Assembly (NCBI GenBank): GCA_013697955.1
Contig: JACCVV010000009.1
Span: 124,001-188,000, forward strand
From: Tatlockia sp.
Lineage (GTDB): Bacteria > Pseudomonadota > Gammaproteobacteria > Legionellales > Legionellaceae
Direction of reading: 5' to 3'
DNA length: 64,000 nucleotides
Below the pieces are notes generated by a model that was not told the DNA's origin, did not search any database, and was given only the letters and a program-made list of their open reading frames with translations. Of the stretch, positions 19,519 through 28,484 are shown one piece after another; the stretch's first letter is position 1, and every line of letters starts with the position of its first letter. The position numbers were made by a program, and so were the translations under genes.

Positions 19519-21393
19519 ATGAAACTAAAAAAAATCCCCTATTACTTTCTTTTATTCCTTCTTACTTTAGGAGCGAGTGCAATAATTGGCTTTTTAAGCT
19601 TTACCGGTATGTATGCACTGTTGCCAATTCTTTCTTTAGCCTATGTTTCCTTTGGCTTATCAATCGCCTATGAAGGTGAGATTTTTTTACAAAATATCAA
19701 AGGCGCAATCAATAAAATATTTAAAACCAATTTTTTACAAAACCAATTATCTAATGATTATCTCTTAAAACAATACAAAAAAGGAGCAATCGATTCTAAG
19801 GCTGACGATTGTCCGCAATTTTTTAAGGATTATGAAGCGCAACTAAAAAAGCTGCATAAATTTAGTCATAAAAATTTGGATGAGGACTCGGAAGCCCGCA
19901 AGAAGATTATTGAGAAAACATTAAAGGATATGGAACGATGGTTTTCCCGGCAATTATTTGCTGATAAAGAGGATAAAAAATTAAGCAATTATGAGCAATC
20001 CGTTCGTAACTGGCTGAGTGAACATAAGCAAGAGAAAAGAAAAAAACTTCATGAAAACCGCAAATATGACTATAAATTGGTTTTAGGATTCAGTGTGTTA
20101 GCCGGTATTTTTATGGGGCTTGGCAATACTTATCTATTAATAGGAGCCTTTACAACAGTTTCTATCGCTAGTCCCCCAGCACTCATCGTGGTGATGTCAA
20201 TCATTGCCGGTGCTGCTTATATGCTGCAGATTTATAATGCAGTGACCGATATGATTCACAACGATACTTTAAATGTTTGGTACAATAAAATACGCAGGGA
20301 ACTTACCAAAGGGGTTTCAGCTCGAACCGTGTTCATCGCAGTCACTGCAATCACACTTTTTACCCTGGCTGTATTATTGACAATCTGTTCGGCAGGCACT
20401 TGGTGGACCATTATCCAAAAAACGCCTCCACTCTTTGGTTGGATGGCAAAAATTCCCAGTTATATTATGGGTTCTCTACCCCTTGTCCTGGGCGGTGCAC
20501 AACTTAGCTTTAATCTGCAAAATACCAGCGAAACCTTAAACTTGCTTGATGAGGCTTCTAAAGTTGAAGGCGGATTTTTCAAAACCCTCTGGGCAGGTCT
20601 TGTTAAAGGCTATGATGATTGGATGGCTAATGAAAATTGGCTGCAAAAATGGAATCCTTTCCGATTTCTGCTAAAAATTATTGTAACCCCTTTGCGTATG
20701 ATTCTTTTTCTTGGACATTTAATCGCAATTGGTGTGACTGCTGATGAAGTTCCGGGCGTTTCTGAGATTGCAACTGCATTCTTAGGCTTCGTTTGTGAAC
20801 TTGGGGAAGATTTACATTATTTTGCTGGCGACTTATTTCACAGCGATCATGCTCATTCTCATGATGCTAAAGCTCTGCTTAAAGAACGTTTCAAAGGTCA
20901 TAATCATGATCATTCTAACGATATCCCAACTCTTCTTCTTCGCACTATTTTTATCCCTGTATATGCCCTTGCTGCCGTCTGGGACTTTGTAGCGACACGT
21001 GCTGTTCAATCAGAAAAACCACTAACTTTGTTAGAGGCCTGGGAAAAACATAGAGGCATTCCTGCTAAAGAGTCGGTCACTATTAAGCCAACTGCAGCGA
21101 GGCCTTCCAAAGAATGGCATCTTGAACAGTCTATTTATCGAATTGATAAACATCTCGAAAAAAATCTAGACAAGGCCATTATTAGCTATGATCTAGCTCA
21201 AGAAAAGGCAACAGAGTTAAAAGTGCTGCGCCATGATTTACGTGAAATGGAAGGTGCAGAAGAAGCCGATATCAAACATCGAATAGCTCAGGAATCTAAA
21301 AAATCACTATATGGCGTGCACCGCTTTTTTGGAATGGAAGGGTCTACAGCTACAACTGAGTTTCTTGATCTTTTAGGTTCACCTGCTGCTTAG
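19519..21393 (+). CDS. Multi-pass membrane protein with His-rich segment
   Basis: Not a family I recognise. The 624 residues show two membrane helices at the start (about 7-55), a charged coiled-coil-like stretch (about 70-190), two more pairs of helices (about 190-250 and 275-345), another hydrophobic block (about 385-435), and a His/Asp cluster HSDHAHSHD ... GHNHDHSND (about 436-470). A last hydrophobic helix and a charged helical tail follow. The His clusters resemble metal-binding loops of transporters and metallochaperones, and a candidate Fur box lies just upstream, so a metal-related role is inferred. The overall plan recalls the two-copy protein at 5782-8253, but I see no clear sequence identity. 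Confidence 0.8.
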   Translation: MKLKKIPYYFLLFLLTLGASAIIGFLSFTGMYALLPILSLAYVSFGLSIAYEGEIFLQNIKGAINKIFKTNFLQNQLSNDYLLKQYKKGAIDSKADDCPQFFKDYEAQLKKLHKFSHKNLDEDSEARKKIIEKTLKDMERWFSRQLFADKEDKKLSNYEQSVRNWLSEHKQEKRKKLHENRKYDYKLVLGFSVLAGIFMGLGNTYLLIGAFTTVSIASPPALIVVMSIIAGAAYMLQIYNAVTDMIHNDTLNVWYNKIRRELTKGVSARTVFIAVTAITLFTLAVLLTICSAGTWWTIIQKTPPLFGWMAKIPSYIMGSLPLVLGGAQLSFNLQNTSETLNLLDEASKVEGGFFKTLWAGLVKGYDDWMANENWLQKWNPFRFLLKIIVTPLRMILFLGHLIAIGVTADEVPGVSEIATAFLGFVCELGEDLHYFAGDLFHSDHAHSHDAKALLKERFKGHNHDHSNDIPTLLLRTIFIPVYALAAVWDFVATRAVQSEKPLTLLEAWEKHRGIPAKESVTIKPTAARPSKEWHLEQSIYRIDKHLEKNLDKAIISYDLAQEKATELKVLRHDLREMEGAEEADIKHRIAQESKKSLYGVHRFFGMEGSTATTEFLDLLGSPAA

Positions 21394-21622
21394 CCTTTTC
21401 GGTCAGCTACAGTTGGCGTTTGAGGTTTTGGCTCAAGCGCTAAGCTCGGGCTAATAACTATTTATTAAAAATCCGATTACTCTTTCATTGCGGTAGAAAT
21501 TTGCTAGAGGCTCGCAATGGATTAAAAAAATTCATAAATACATCTAATTAGACACTACGTTTTATTATATGTTAAATTTTGCTACAATCGCGCAGATTTT
21601 ATAATTTTTGAGAGCTATTAAT

Positions 21623-22219
21623 ATGAGTAAAGTAAAAATTTATATAAAAACAGATGTGAATGATGACACTAATAAAATATTTTTAATGATGCAGGAAGCA
21701 CATCCTGAATATGAAATTGAGCTAATGGACTGTGCTAAAATTTTTATCGGACCTAATGACAGACCATCATTGATGACTAACCCCCTCCATCTTGGCTCAG
21801 TTTATTATCATTATGATACATCATCAACCAACAATTCAGCTGATTTAGCTAAATTGGAGCTTTTTGCTGCTGAATTTGAACGAAAACTCAAAAACCAATT
21901 GAAAAATTCTGACCTAAAAGACAGACTTGTTAAAGATAAATATGATGAGGTGATCAGCTCAGCCTATAAATTTGACGGTAAACTTAATCACCCTCAGGCA
22001 AACAACTTTTTCCAAACCCCTAATCGAAGTTTCTCCCCCCGGGTAAAAACGGAGCTGACTGGTGCTTTAATTTGCGGCCTAATCGCACTTCCCCTATTTT
22101 TTTTCGAGCCCTACACCGCCTCCATGCTTTTATTTTGTGCAGCAGTTTTAATATTGGTGGCCCTTAGCCACAATAAACAAGATAAAGAACTAGAAGCGTC
22201 GGCTCATTTAGCTTTCTAG
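21623..22219 (+). CDS. Orphan protein with C-terminal membrane hairpin
   Basis: No family recognised. About 198 residues from the ATG at 21623 (GAGAG about 10 bases upstream; a TTG at 21608 is in frame). The N-terminal 130 residues look soluble and mixed alpha/beta, with KVKIYIKTDVNDDTNKIF and repeated charged helices. Two adjacent hydrophobic helices follow at about 150-190, then a short polar tail. Codon use looks like the neighbours. The upstream 21394-21622 gap is AT-rich and probably holds the promoter. Confidence 0.7.
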   Translation: MSKVKIYIKTDVNDDTNKIFLMMQEAHPEYEIELMDCAKIFIGPNDRPSLMTNPLHLGSVYYHYDTSSTNNSADLAKLELFAAEFERKLKNQLKNSDLKDRLVKDKYDEVISSAYKFDGKLNHPQANNFFQTPNRSFSPRVKTELTGALICGLIALPLFFFEPYTASMLLFCAAVLILVALSHNKQDKELEASAHLAF

Positions 22220-22229
22220 ACAGCCAAGA

Positions 22230-22249
22230 GATGCCCTTACAAGGGCATC
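22230..22249. terminator. Hairpin between convergent genes
   Basis: GATGCCCT (22230-22237), loop TACA, AGGGCATC (22242-22249): a perfect 8-bp GC-rich stem between the stop of the gene ending at 22219 and the stop of rep at 22255. The following CCCATTTATT is only weakly U-rich, so it is a moderate terminator for the plus strand. The minus-strand side is also poor in U. Confidence 0.5.
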
Positions 22250-22254
22250 CCCAT

Positions 22255-24261
22255 TTATTCTGTGAATTCTAATAAATTTTTCAATCCGGCCAAATGCGAT
22301 TTTGCCAAAGCTTTTGATTTTTCTTCGTTCTGCTCACCCGCTTTTCCAAACCATTCCAGACTATCCTGAGGTAATTCATCAAGAAAACGGCTCGGCATAC
22401 AATCCTGTAACTCACCGGCACGTCGGCGTTGTTTGGCAAGCGTCAAACACAATCCCTTTTGCGCTCTGGTTATGCCAACATAGGCAAGCCGTCTTTCTTC
22501 TTCAATTTGGTTGTCATCGATACTGACGCGATGCGGTAATAATTCTTCTTCCATTCCTACTAAATAAACAAAGGGAAATTCCAAACCTTTTGAGGCATGC
22601 AAGGTCATTAGTTGTACCGTTTCTTTGTCTTGATCCTCAGCCTGTTCCAAAATATCAATAAGAATCAATTTATTGACGATATCGGCTAAGTTTTTTTCTG
22701 GTTCTTTGGCTAATAAGCGGCCAACCCATTCCAAAAGTTCCCAAACATTATCCATACGCTTCTGGGCTTTGGCAGGGGTATCGGTTTGCTCATAAATGTA
22801 TGCCTCGTAACCGCTGTCTTCTACCATTTCACGAAGTAGCTCGACAGCAGGTTCTGACTGCAGCTTTGTTTTTATTCGTTCAAGCCAATTTTTAAAATGG
22901 AATAAAGCAGCTCGCGGCTTTTCTGCAATCAATTCGGATAAAGCCAAATTGCCGGCACAGCTATAAAGGTTCTGACCCCTTGACTGGGCATAATGTCCCA
23001 AAGTATCCAGAGTGGATTCGCCAATTCCGCGTTTAGGCGTATTGATTACTCTTAAAAATGCCGCATCGTCGGCCTCATTACAAAGCAATTTTAAATAGGC
23101 AAAAATATCTTTAACTTCCGCTTTTGCAAACCAGGACTGCCCGCCGCTAATGTGATAGGAGATGCCATGATGTCTCAAGACTTTTTCAAAGACTCGGGAC
23201 TGATGATTGCCTCGATACAAAATGGCATAGTCACCATAATTGGTGCGGGAGCGCAATTTTGAAGAGATTAAATCCGCAACCACCTGCTCTGCTTCGTCAT
23301 TTTCATCTTTACAACACAATACCCGGAGCATCTCACCATGCCCTAAATCAGACCAAAGTTTCTTTTCAAAAAGATGAGGATTATTGGCAATCAACTGGTT
23401 GGCAACATGCAAAATTCGACTGGTTGAGCGATAATTTTGCTCAAGCTTAATGAGTTTCAAATTCGGATAATCTTTTTGTAATTGCGCTAAATTTTCCGGT
23501 TTTGCACCACGCCAGGCATATATCGATTGATCATCATCGCCAACAACTGTAAATGAAGCGCGAAGGCCTGCAAGTAATTTCACCATATTGTATTGCGAGG
23601 TGTTTGAATCCTGGTATTCATCAATTAAAAGGTGTCGAATCTTGTTTTGCCAACGTTCAAGTGTGTCTGAATTTTCATTAAACAATTTTACTGGCAAACG
23701 AATCAGATCATCAAAATCCAAGGCATTGTAAGCTCTTAATGCTTGCTGATAGCGTGGATAGATCAAGGCTGCATCGTTATAAATGGCCGTATCAGCCTCA
23801 CGATTTAAAGTCTCCTCCGGATCGAGAAGCTCATTTTTCCAGCGTGAAATTTGTTGTTGAATTTGCATGATGTATTCTTTGTCGCTCGCTTTCCCAACAG
23901 GTAAAAAACTTCTTAATAACTGTTGGCAATCCTCACTATCAAAAATAGAAAAGCCTTTTTTTAAACCGCATAAACTCAGAGCGCTTTTTATTATCGATAA
24001 GCCTAAAGTATGAAAAGTCGCAACCTTTAAGCCACGACGAGTCTTAGCGGGCAAGGCCTTGGCAATACGGGCCCGCATTTCGTTGGCTGCTTTATTAGTA
24101 AAGGTCACAGCACAGATGGAATGAGCGCCATAACCGCAATTTTCAATTAAATGGGCTATTTTTTGGGTAATTACTCGTGTTTTACCCGATCCTGCACCTG
24201 CTAAAACCAACAAAGGCCCGTCGATGTAGCTTACTGCTGCCATTTGTTGTGGATTTAGCAT
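22255..24261 (-). CDS. rep: ATP-dependent DNA helicase Rep (UvrD/Rep SF1A)
   Basis: A 3'-5' SF1A helicase that clears protein blocks ahead of replication forks. The 668 residues match E. coli Rep in length. Motifs: Q-motif LNPQQMAAV, Walker A AGAGSGKT (21-28), motif Ia FTNKAANEMR, motif II LLIDEYQDSN, motif III VGDDDQSIYAWRGA, motif IV QNYRSTSRIL, motif V LMTLHASKGLEFP, motif VI EERRLAYVGITRA. The N-terminus (LNPQQMAAVSYIDGPLLVLA) is Rep-like rather than UvrD-like. It diverges from hslO, with about 110 bases between. Confidence 0.95.
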   Translation of the reverse strand: MLNPQQMAAVSYIDGPLLVLAGAGSGKTRVITQKIAHLIENCGYGAHSICAVTFTNKAANEMRARIAKALPAKTRRGLKVATFHTLGLSIIKSALSLCGLKKGFSIFDSEDCQQLLRSFLPVGKASDKEYIMQIQQQISRWKNELLDPEETLNREADTAIYNDAALIYPRYQQALRAYNALDFDDLIRLPVKLFNENSDTLERWQNKIRHLLIDEYQDSNTSQYNMVKLLAGLRASFTVVGDDDQSIYAWRGAKPENLAQLQKDYPNLKLIKLEQNYRSTSRILHVANQLIANNPHLFEKKLWSDLGHGEMLRVLCCKDENDEAEQVVADLISSKLRSRTNYGDYAILYRGNHQSRVFEKVLRHHGISYHISGGQSWFAKAEVKDIFAYLKLLCNEADDAAFLRVINTPKRGIGESTLDTLGHYAQSRGQNLYSCAGNLALSELIAEKPRAALFHFKNWLERIKTKLQSEPAVELLREMVEDSGYEAYIYEQTDTPAKAQKRMDNVWELLEWVGRLLAKEPEKNLADIVNKLILIDILEQAEDQDKETVQLMTLHASKGLEFPFVYLVGMEEELLPHRVSIDDNQIEEERRLAYVGITRAQKGLCLTLAKQRRRAGELQDCMPSRFLDELPQDSLEWFGKAGEQNEEKSKALAKSHLAGLKNLLEFTE

Positions 24262-24374
24262 CTTTAAAAATCCTTAAAATCAGATAAAAAAACGGTCATT
24301 ATCTCCTGCAAAGCGCAGGCAAGCAAGATTGTTTATGTTAGAATAGCCCGATTTTTCGCATACAACTGGCTAAA

Positions 24375-25223
24375 ATGAAAGAGACTGATTCTTTACAACG
24401 ATTCATGTTTGAGCATGCCTCTATTCGAGGCGAAATCGCTCATTTGAAAGAAACCTATCAAACCATTATGAATCAACGCGCCTATCCGCCTATGGTTAAA
24501 AATCTTTTAGGAGAAGCATTGATTTCCTGCTTGTTATTAGCTGGCAGCATTAAATTTGAAGGCGAATTAAGTTTACAATTTCAGGGCGATAAGCGTTTAC
24601 CCCTCCTGCTCGTGCAATGCGATCATCAACTCAAAATGCGTGCTTTTGCTTCCTTTAAAGATGACCTTGAAGTTAATGATTATGCCGAAGCCTTTTTAGA
24701 AGGTCGGATGGTACTAACCATTAATCAATATAATCAAACTCAGGCCTATCAAAGTATTGTTCCCATCCAGTCAACTTCAATGAGTGAAAATTTGACTCAC
24801 TATTTCGCTCAATCCGAACAAGTGACAAGCCAGGTTTGGCTGGCAGTAGGTGATGAAATGGCAGCAGGTATGTTACTGCAACTCATGCCAGGCCAAGATA
24901 CCCTCCAACGCGAACAATTTTGGGAATATGCCGTGATTCTTGGCCAAACGGTTAGTGAGAATGAGTTATTAACTCTGGATAATCCAACACTTCTCCATCG
25001 TTTGTATCATGAATCCGAATTACGGCTTTATGAAGGTCGTTCAGTTTGTTTTCAATGTCGCTGCAATGAAGAAAAAATGAGAGAAGTTTTGAAAATTCTT
25101 GGTGAGGAAGAAGCAAAAAAACTTTTGGAAGAACGAGAGCAAATCGAAGTGAGCTGTGATTTTTGTAATAAACAATATCGCTTCGACGCGATAGACATAA
25201 CGATGTTATTCCGAAAGCCTTAA
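24375..25223 (+). CDS. hslO: Hsp33 redox-regulated holdase chaperone
   Basis: Hsp33 is a cytosolic holdase activated when oxidation releases its zinc. The 282 residues are the usual length. The C-terminal redox switch is complete: CRC, 30 residues, then CDFC, matching C-x-C-(27-32)-C-x-x-C, followed by KQYRFDAIDI. The N-terminal domain carries LLGEALISCLLLAGSIKFEGELSLQFQG, typical of the family. Divergent from rep and only 5 bases from the stop of the convergent gene at 25229. Confidence 0.96.
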   Translation: MKETDSLQRFMFEHASIRGEIAHLKETYQTIMNQRAYPPMVKNLLGEALISCLLLAGSIKFEGELSLQFQGDKRLPLLLVQCDHQLKMRAFASFKDDLEVNDYAEAFLEGRMVLTINQYNQTQAYQSIVPIQSTSMSENLTHYFAQSEQVTSQVWLAVGDEMAAGMLLQLMPGQDTLQREQFWEYAVILGQTVSENELLTLDNPTLLHRLYHESELRLYEGRSVCFQCRCNEEKMREVLKILGEEEAKKLLEEREQIEVSCDFCNKQYRFDAIDITMLFRKP

Positions 25224-25228
25224 TTGTC

Positions 25229-26203
25229 TTATTTAGGTTGAAATTTTATCTCTTCTGCAACGGATTTCACATTTTCTATGTTAGAAATCAGTTCTTTTCT
25301 TTTGAAAAAACCCAGATCATTTTCAGGTTTACTTAAGGCAAAAATTGAATTAATAATTTTATTAAAGGCTTCAGCCAGTTCGGTTTTCCAGTTTTTGTCC
25401 AGAAGTCCTCTTGCAGAGCCTATGGCAGTACCACAGCTAATTTTGAATTCATTACTATCTATTTTGTTATTCCTTCCATTGACAAAAGCCTGAAAAAGCG
25501 TGTTTGACATGTTCTTGAGTGCGTCATGTTCTTGTGGAAAACTGGCGACCTTTGCGGTTTTTTCCAATTCTACACCCTGACTTACTATCTTGTTTAAGCC
25601 GGTTAAAAAGTTTTCTTCATCTTTGGAAGTCACTCTTAATTTGGAAATTCTATGTTGTAAATCTTTTAAACTAAAATTCCAGGAAACAGGTTCAGATAGG
25701 GTTTGGCTTTGCTTAGCTTTTGACTCGACCTTTATCTCGGGTTTAATTTCAGGCATGATTTCGGGTTTGATTTCTGCATTGGTCTCTGAAACGGGCTGAG
25801 ATTGAGCAGGCCTTAGTGTAAGATTTTGGCTAACTACCTGATAGGCATCAAGTGTTTTCTCTCTCTCCAATTGAGTTAGCAAATCATGCTTAAGGGCAAG
25901 GTCAAGTATCTGTTCCAGTTTTTTTTGATTAATAGGTTCGGGAAATTTAACATGATAATGAGTTAATTTTTCATTAAAATCATCCTGCTTATGATAGAGA
26001 GGATGGTCTGAATCTTTGCTTTGTACACCTTTTATTGACTTCTCTTCCTGGTGTAATTCGTTGAGGAATGGGATCAGCTCCTCATAATCCACCTCAAAAG
26101 TGTTATTTTGATAATGAACTGCGTGGGTGTTAGGATACAAAGTAATCGTATCATTGTAAAAACTGATATTAACCTTCTCACAAAGCTGGGTGAAAGCAAC
26201 CAT
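25229..26203 (-). CDS. Orphan soluble protein with IKPE repeat linker
   Basis: No family recognised. The 324-residue protein has an N-terminal mixed domain (about 1-125), a low-complexity linker with tandem [EM]IKPEI repeats (about 143-157) followed by a Gln/Ser stretch, and a helical C-terminal domain (about 175-324) ending in a Lys/Glu-rich coil. No signal peptide or membrane helix. The two-domain plan with a disordered linker is common among Legionella orphan and effector-like proteins, which is inference only. Its stop is 5 bases from that of hslO. Confidence 0.7.
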   Translation of the reverse strand: MVAFTQLCEKVNISFYNDTITLYPNTHAVHYQNNTFEVDYEELIPFLNELHQEEKSIKGVQSKDSDHPLYHKQDDFNEKLTHYHVKFPEPINQKKLEQILDLALKHDLLTQLEREKTLDAYQVVSQNLTLRPAQSQPVSETNAEIKPEIMPEIKPEIKVESKAKQSQTLSEPVSWNFSLKDLQHRISKLRVTSKDEENFLTGLNKIVSQGVELEKTAKVASFPQEHDALKNMSNTLFQAFVNGRNNKIDSNEFKISCGTAIGSARGLLDKNWKTELAEAFNKIINSIFALSKPENDLGFFKRKELISNIENVKSVAEEIKFQPK

Positions 26204-26290
26204 TGATTGCCCCGATTATGGTCAACATAATTATATTATAAGCAATAATAATTAAGGCTTAATTAAGGAAAGTGGCCTTATATCAAGCAG

Positions 26291-26785
26291 CTATTGCATC
26301 GACGAATTTCCTCCCCGAATAATTAGACTATCCATAGAAGCGCTCTGAAAAAACTCAGATCGCATTGCTCTTAAAACTTGCTGTAGTACCAAAAATTGCT
26401 GGCTTAATTGCAGATATAATCCTGATTGGCTTTCATGCATTTCCCCTGCAGTGAAGTAAGCAGCTTGGCCCATATCGCTGAAATAATCGAGACTAACATG
26501 ACGTCTTTTTGCCATTCCTGGGAAAAGGCCGCAAAAAAGCAAGGATTTATCGCCAACATCGCGCAGCAGTTCAGCTTGGCGTATGCGAGGTTTAGGTAGA
26601 GATTCAAGAAAATCAAGCGCTATGATTGATTCAATTAACTGGCTACTCTGGGAAAATCGCATCAGTAGAAAAACCAGATAACTTTCCGTGTTCTCATTAA
26701 GCATTAGACTTGTTGAGGCTTGGGCATCGTATACTAAGGCATGCCATTGGCTTAACTCGGTGGGATGCAAAATCAACGTTTTCAT
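26291..26785 (-). CDS. Small conserved-looking cytosolic protein of unknown function
   Basis: I do not recognise a named domain. About 164 residues, mostly helical, with no signal peptide or membrane segment. Characteristic stretches are ILHPTELSQWHALV, YLVFLLMRFSQ, LRDVGDKSLLFCGLFPG and SLDYFSDMGQAAYF. There are two adjacent ATGs (26788 and 26785). The AGGGGG ribosome binding site ends one base before the first, so the second is preferred. That Shine-Dalgarno lies in one arm of a long imperfect inverted repeat (26789-26864), so translation may be structurally controlled. Confidence 0.75.
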   Translation of the reverse strand: MKTLILHPTELSQWHALVYDAQASTSLMLNENTESYLVFLLMRFSQSSQLIESIIALDFLESLPKPRIRQAELLRDVGDKSLLFCGLFPGMAKRRHVSLDYFSDMGQAAYFTAGEMHESQSGLYLQLSQQFLVLQQVLRAMRSEFFQSASMDSLIIRGGNSSMQ

Positions 26786-26788
26786 CAT

Positions 26789-26864
26789 ACCCCCTATTTT
26801 TGCTTCCTCTTTTAGTTTAGCAAACTGTGTACCACTTTTTTATAGGAGGACTAAAAATGGGGGT
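26789..26864 (-). promoter_or_regulatory. Leader hairpin that could mask a ribosome binding site
   Basis: In the minus-strand leader, ACCCCCATTTTTAGTCCTC (26864-26846) can pair with GAGGAAGCAAAAATAGGGGGT (26809-26789). That is three near-continuous helices (6, 5 and 5 bp) separated by tiny internal loops, and the AGGGGG Shine-Dalgarno is in the 3' arm next to the ATGs at 26788/26785. The loop contains its own AGTTT/AAACT mini-hairpin. It works only if transcription starts upstream of 26864. A TATAAA within the loop (RC of about 26837-26843) could instead be a -10 element. Confidence 0.4.
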
Positions 26865-26909
26865 AAGCGGGGTTCTAGTAAACTGGGATTTTATTTGCAA
26901 AGGTATATT

Positions 26910-27257
26910 CTAGTCGGCCCAGGTTCCTGTTTCGTCAACAAGGACCTTTGCACCTTCTAAAACCTGCAACTGGCCGCTTTCAGAGATGAGATAAGTTAAA
27001 TTACCGTTAGAAAATTCATAGCCCAGCGAATGACAAGGCGCGGCTTTATCAGGACATTTTTGCAAAACCTGGGTTCCATTTATTTTAGTTTTAGCTCCTG
27101 TGTCTTTATTCGTTTCTTCATAAACCAGTTTGGAACATTGCTCTTTAGCCTGCATATCCTGACAGGTTATAACTATTTTATAATGAGCAGTTTCCAGCGT
27201 TTTTGCGCTAACTATCCCTAAACTGAAAAGACCTATTACGGTAATGACTAGTCTCAT
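26910..27257 (-). CDS. Small secreted (periplasmic) protein
   Basis: A 115-residue exported protein of unknown function. The signal peptide MRLVITVIGLFSLGIVSA is followed by a likely cleavage site before KTLETAHY. The mature part has four cysteines (TCQD, EQCSKL, QKCPD, APCHSL), which could form two disulfides, and short beta-rich repeats such as GNLTYLISESGQLQVLEG. A GAGGA ribosome binding site precedes the ATG. No known domain recognised. Confidence 0.75.
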   Translation of the reverse strand: MRLVITVIGLFSLGIVSAKTLETAHYKIVITCQDMQAKEQCSKLVYEETNKDTGAKTKINGTQVLQKCPDKAAPCHSLGYEFSNGNLTYLISESGQLQVLEGAKVLVDETGTWAD

Positions 27258-27294
27258 CTTTCATCCTCAAAAATTTTAGTTTCTATCTGCAAGA

Positions 27295-28308
27295 TTATTG
27301 CCAGTTTGTAAGCATTTCAAAAGATCCATAGTCAATGGATTTCTGCTCTTGATTTACTGCGATTGGCAGCACAAATTCGTTGATAAAAGCCTTCCAAAAA
27401 TCATCATACAAATAGTTCGTTAGGGGATGGTTTTCACTTGTTGGAAAACAGGGTCCATGATTCGCTTCCAGCAACCATATACGACCTTTTGCATCAACCA
27501 AAAAATCAAATCCAAAAATAGCTAAGGTTCGATAAGCATTTGAAACAAAAGCTTCGGGATGAGCCTGTTCCAAGGCTTTCATTAGCTTTGTCATCATCAT
27601 TTTTATTTGCGGATAAAGTATGGCAAATTCTGCAAATCGATTTGTAGGAATTTGCAGGACATTAGCCTCATGACACAGATGTTCATTAGTAAGATGTGAA
27701 CGTAAATCGTTGAAATTGTTAGCGGAATAAGGTTGCAGGGCGACATTATAATAACCCTTTGGATAAAGAAAAGAGCCTGCGTAGTTGCTAATAATTACAA
27801 ACATTCGAATTGAATATTTCCGCTCATCCCTTAATAAATGTGGATCGGAAATATAGTGCTGTAAAACATGCTCCCCGCCTAAACGTTTTGAACTCAGAAA
27901 ATGCTGTTCTAAATCAGAAAGTTTATTGAAAATTGTGATCTCTTGGCCGTTATTCAATAAAGAAGGTTTAAGTATCCAGGTTAAATCCTCAATCTGATTT
28001 GAAATTTGCTGATTTTGAAAATAAAAATCCTTAGCGAGGTAATTTAAAATTTGTGGCCAATTATTGTCATTTATACCATAAGTTAGGGGCATTAATTCCG
28101 GACAGTTTTTCGCAACCAAATCAGCTAATAAATGTTTGTATTCCAGTTGTAATGAAGCCTTCAAATTGAAATTAAAATTCTCATCAGAAAAATCAGCTTT
28201 TTGAAGAGAAGACGCTAAACACCAATCCAGAGCCAGCAAATAGCGATTTAAATTAAAATAAGTCGGCGATTCAGTGGCTTTTAACGAAAAACGAAGTTGG
28301 CGGCTCAT
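27295..28308 (-). CDS. Tubulin-tyrosine-ligase-like (TTL family, ATP-grasp) protein
   Basis: Looks like an ATP-grasp enzyme of the tubulin-tyrosine ligase/glutamylase group, which ligates amino acids onto protein carboxyl groups in eukaryotes. Visible motifs: WILKPSLLNNGQEI (the WIxKP...GxGI nucleotide loop), QHYISDPHLL then RKYSIRMFVIIS (like RKYDLRxYVLI), and IFGFDFLVDAKGRIWLLEAN (the metal-binding FGxDxxxD...LLEVN motif). The ATG at 28308 is chosen because AAGGAG sits 9-11 bases upstream; an upstream GTG overlaps that Shine-Dalgarno. About 337 residues, no signal peptide. TTL-like proteins do occur in bacteria; the substrate here is unknown. It diverges from typA. Confidence 0.75.
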   Translation of the reverse strand: MSRQLRFSLKATESPTYFNLNRYLLALDWCLASSLQKADFSDENFNFNLKASLQLEYKHLLADLVAKNCPELMPLTYGINDNNWPQILNYLAKDFYFQNQQISNQIEDLTWILKPSLLNNGQEITIFNKLSDLEQHFLSSKRLGGEHVLQHYISDPHLLRDERKYSIRMFVIISNYAGSFLYPKGYYNVALQPYSANNFNDLRSHLTNEHLCHEANVLQIPTNRFAEFAILYPQIKMMMTKLMKALEQAHPEAFVSNAYRTLAIFGFDFLVDAKGRIWLLEANHGPCFPTSENHPLTNYLYDDFWKAFINEFVLPIAVNQEQKSIDYGSFEMLTNWQ

Positions 28309-28396
28309 TGGGGTGATCACTCCTTAAAATCCTACAACTGAATTATAGTGAAATGGCGAATGTAATTCATTGTTAGGATTTAGATTTAAACTCATG

Positions 28397-28402
28397 TATA
28401 AT
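28397..28402 (+). promoter_or_regulatory. Candidate -10 of the typA promoter
   Basis: A perfect TATAAT preceded by ATG, with a plausible -35 (TTAGGA, about 18 bases upstream), 82 bases before the typA ATG. A long 5' leader would result. Assigned by consensus only. Confidence 0.4.
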
Positions 28403-28484
28403 CGCTGAACATTTGCCTTTTTTACGCATTTACTTCGATAAAGTTAAGTTAATCTCCGCTTTTATCCCCTGACATAGGTCCGTT

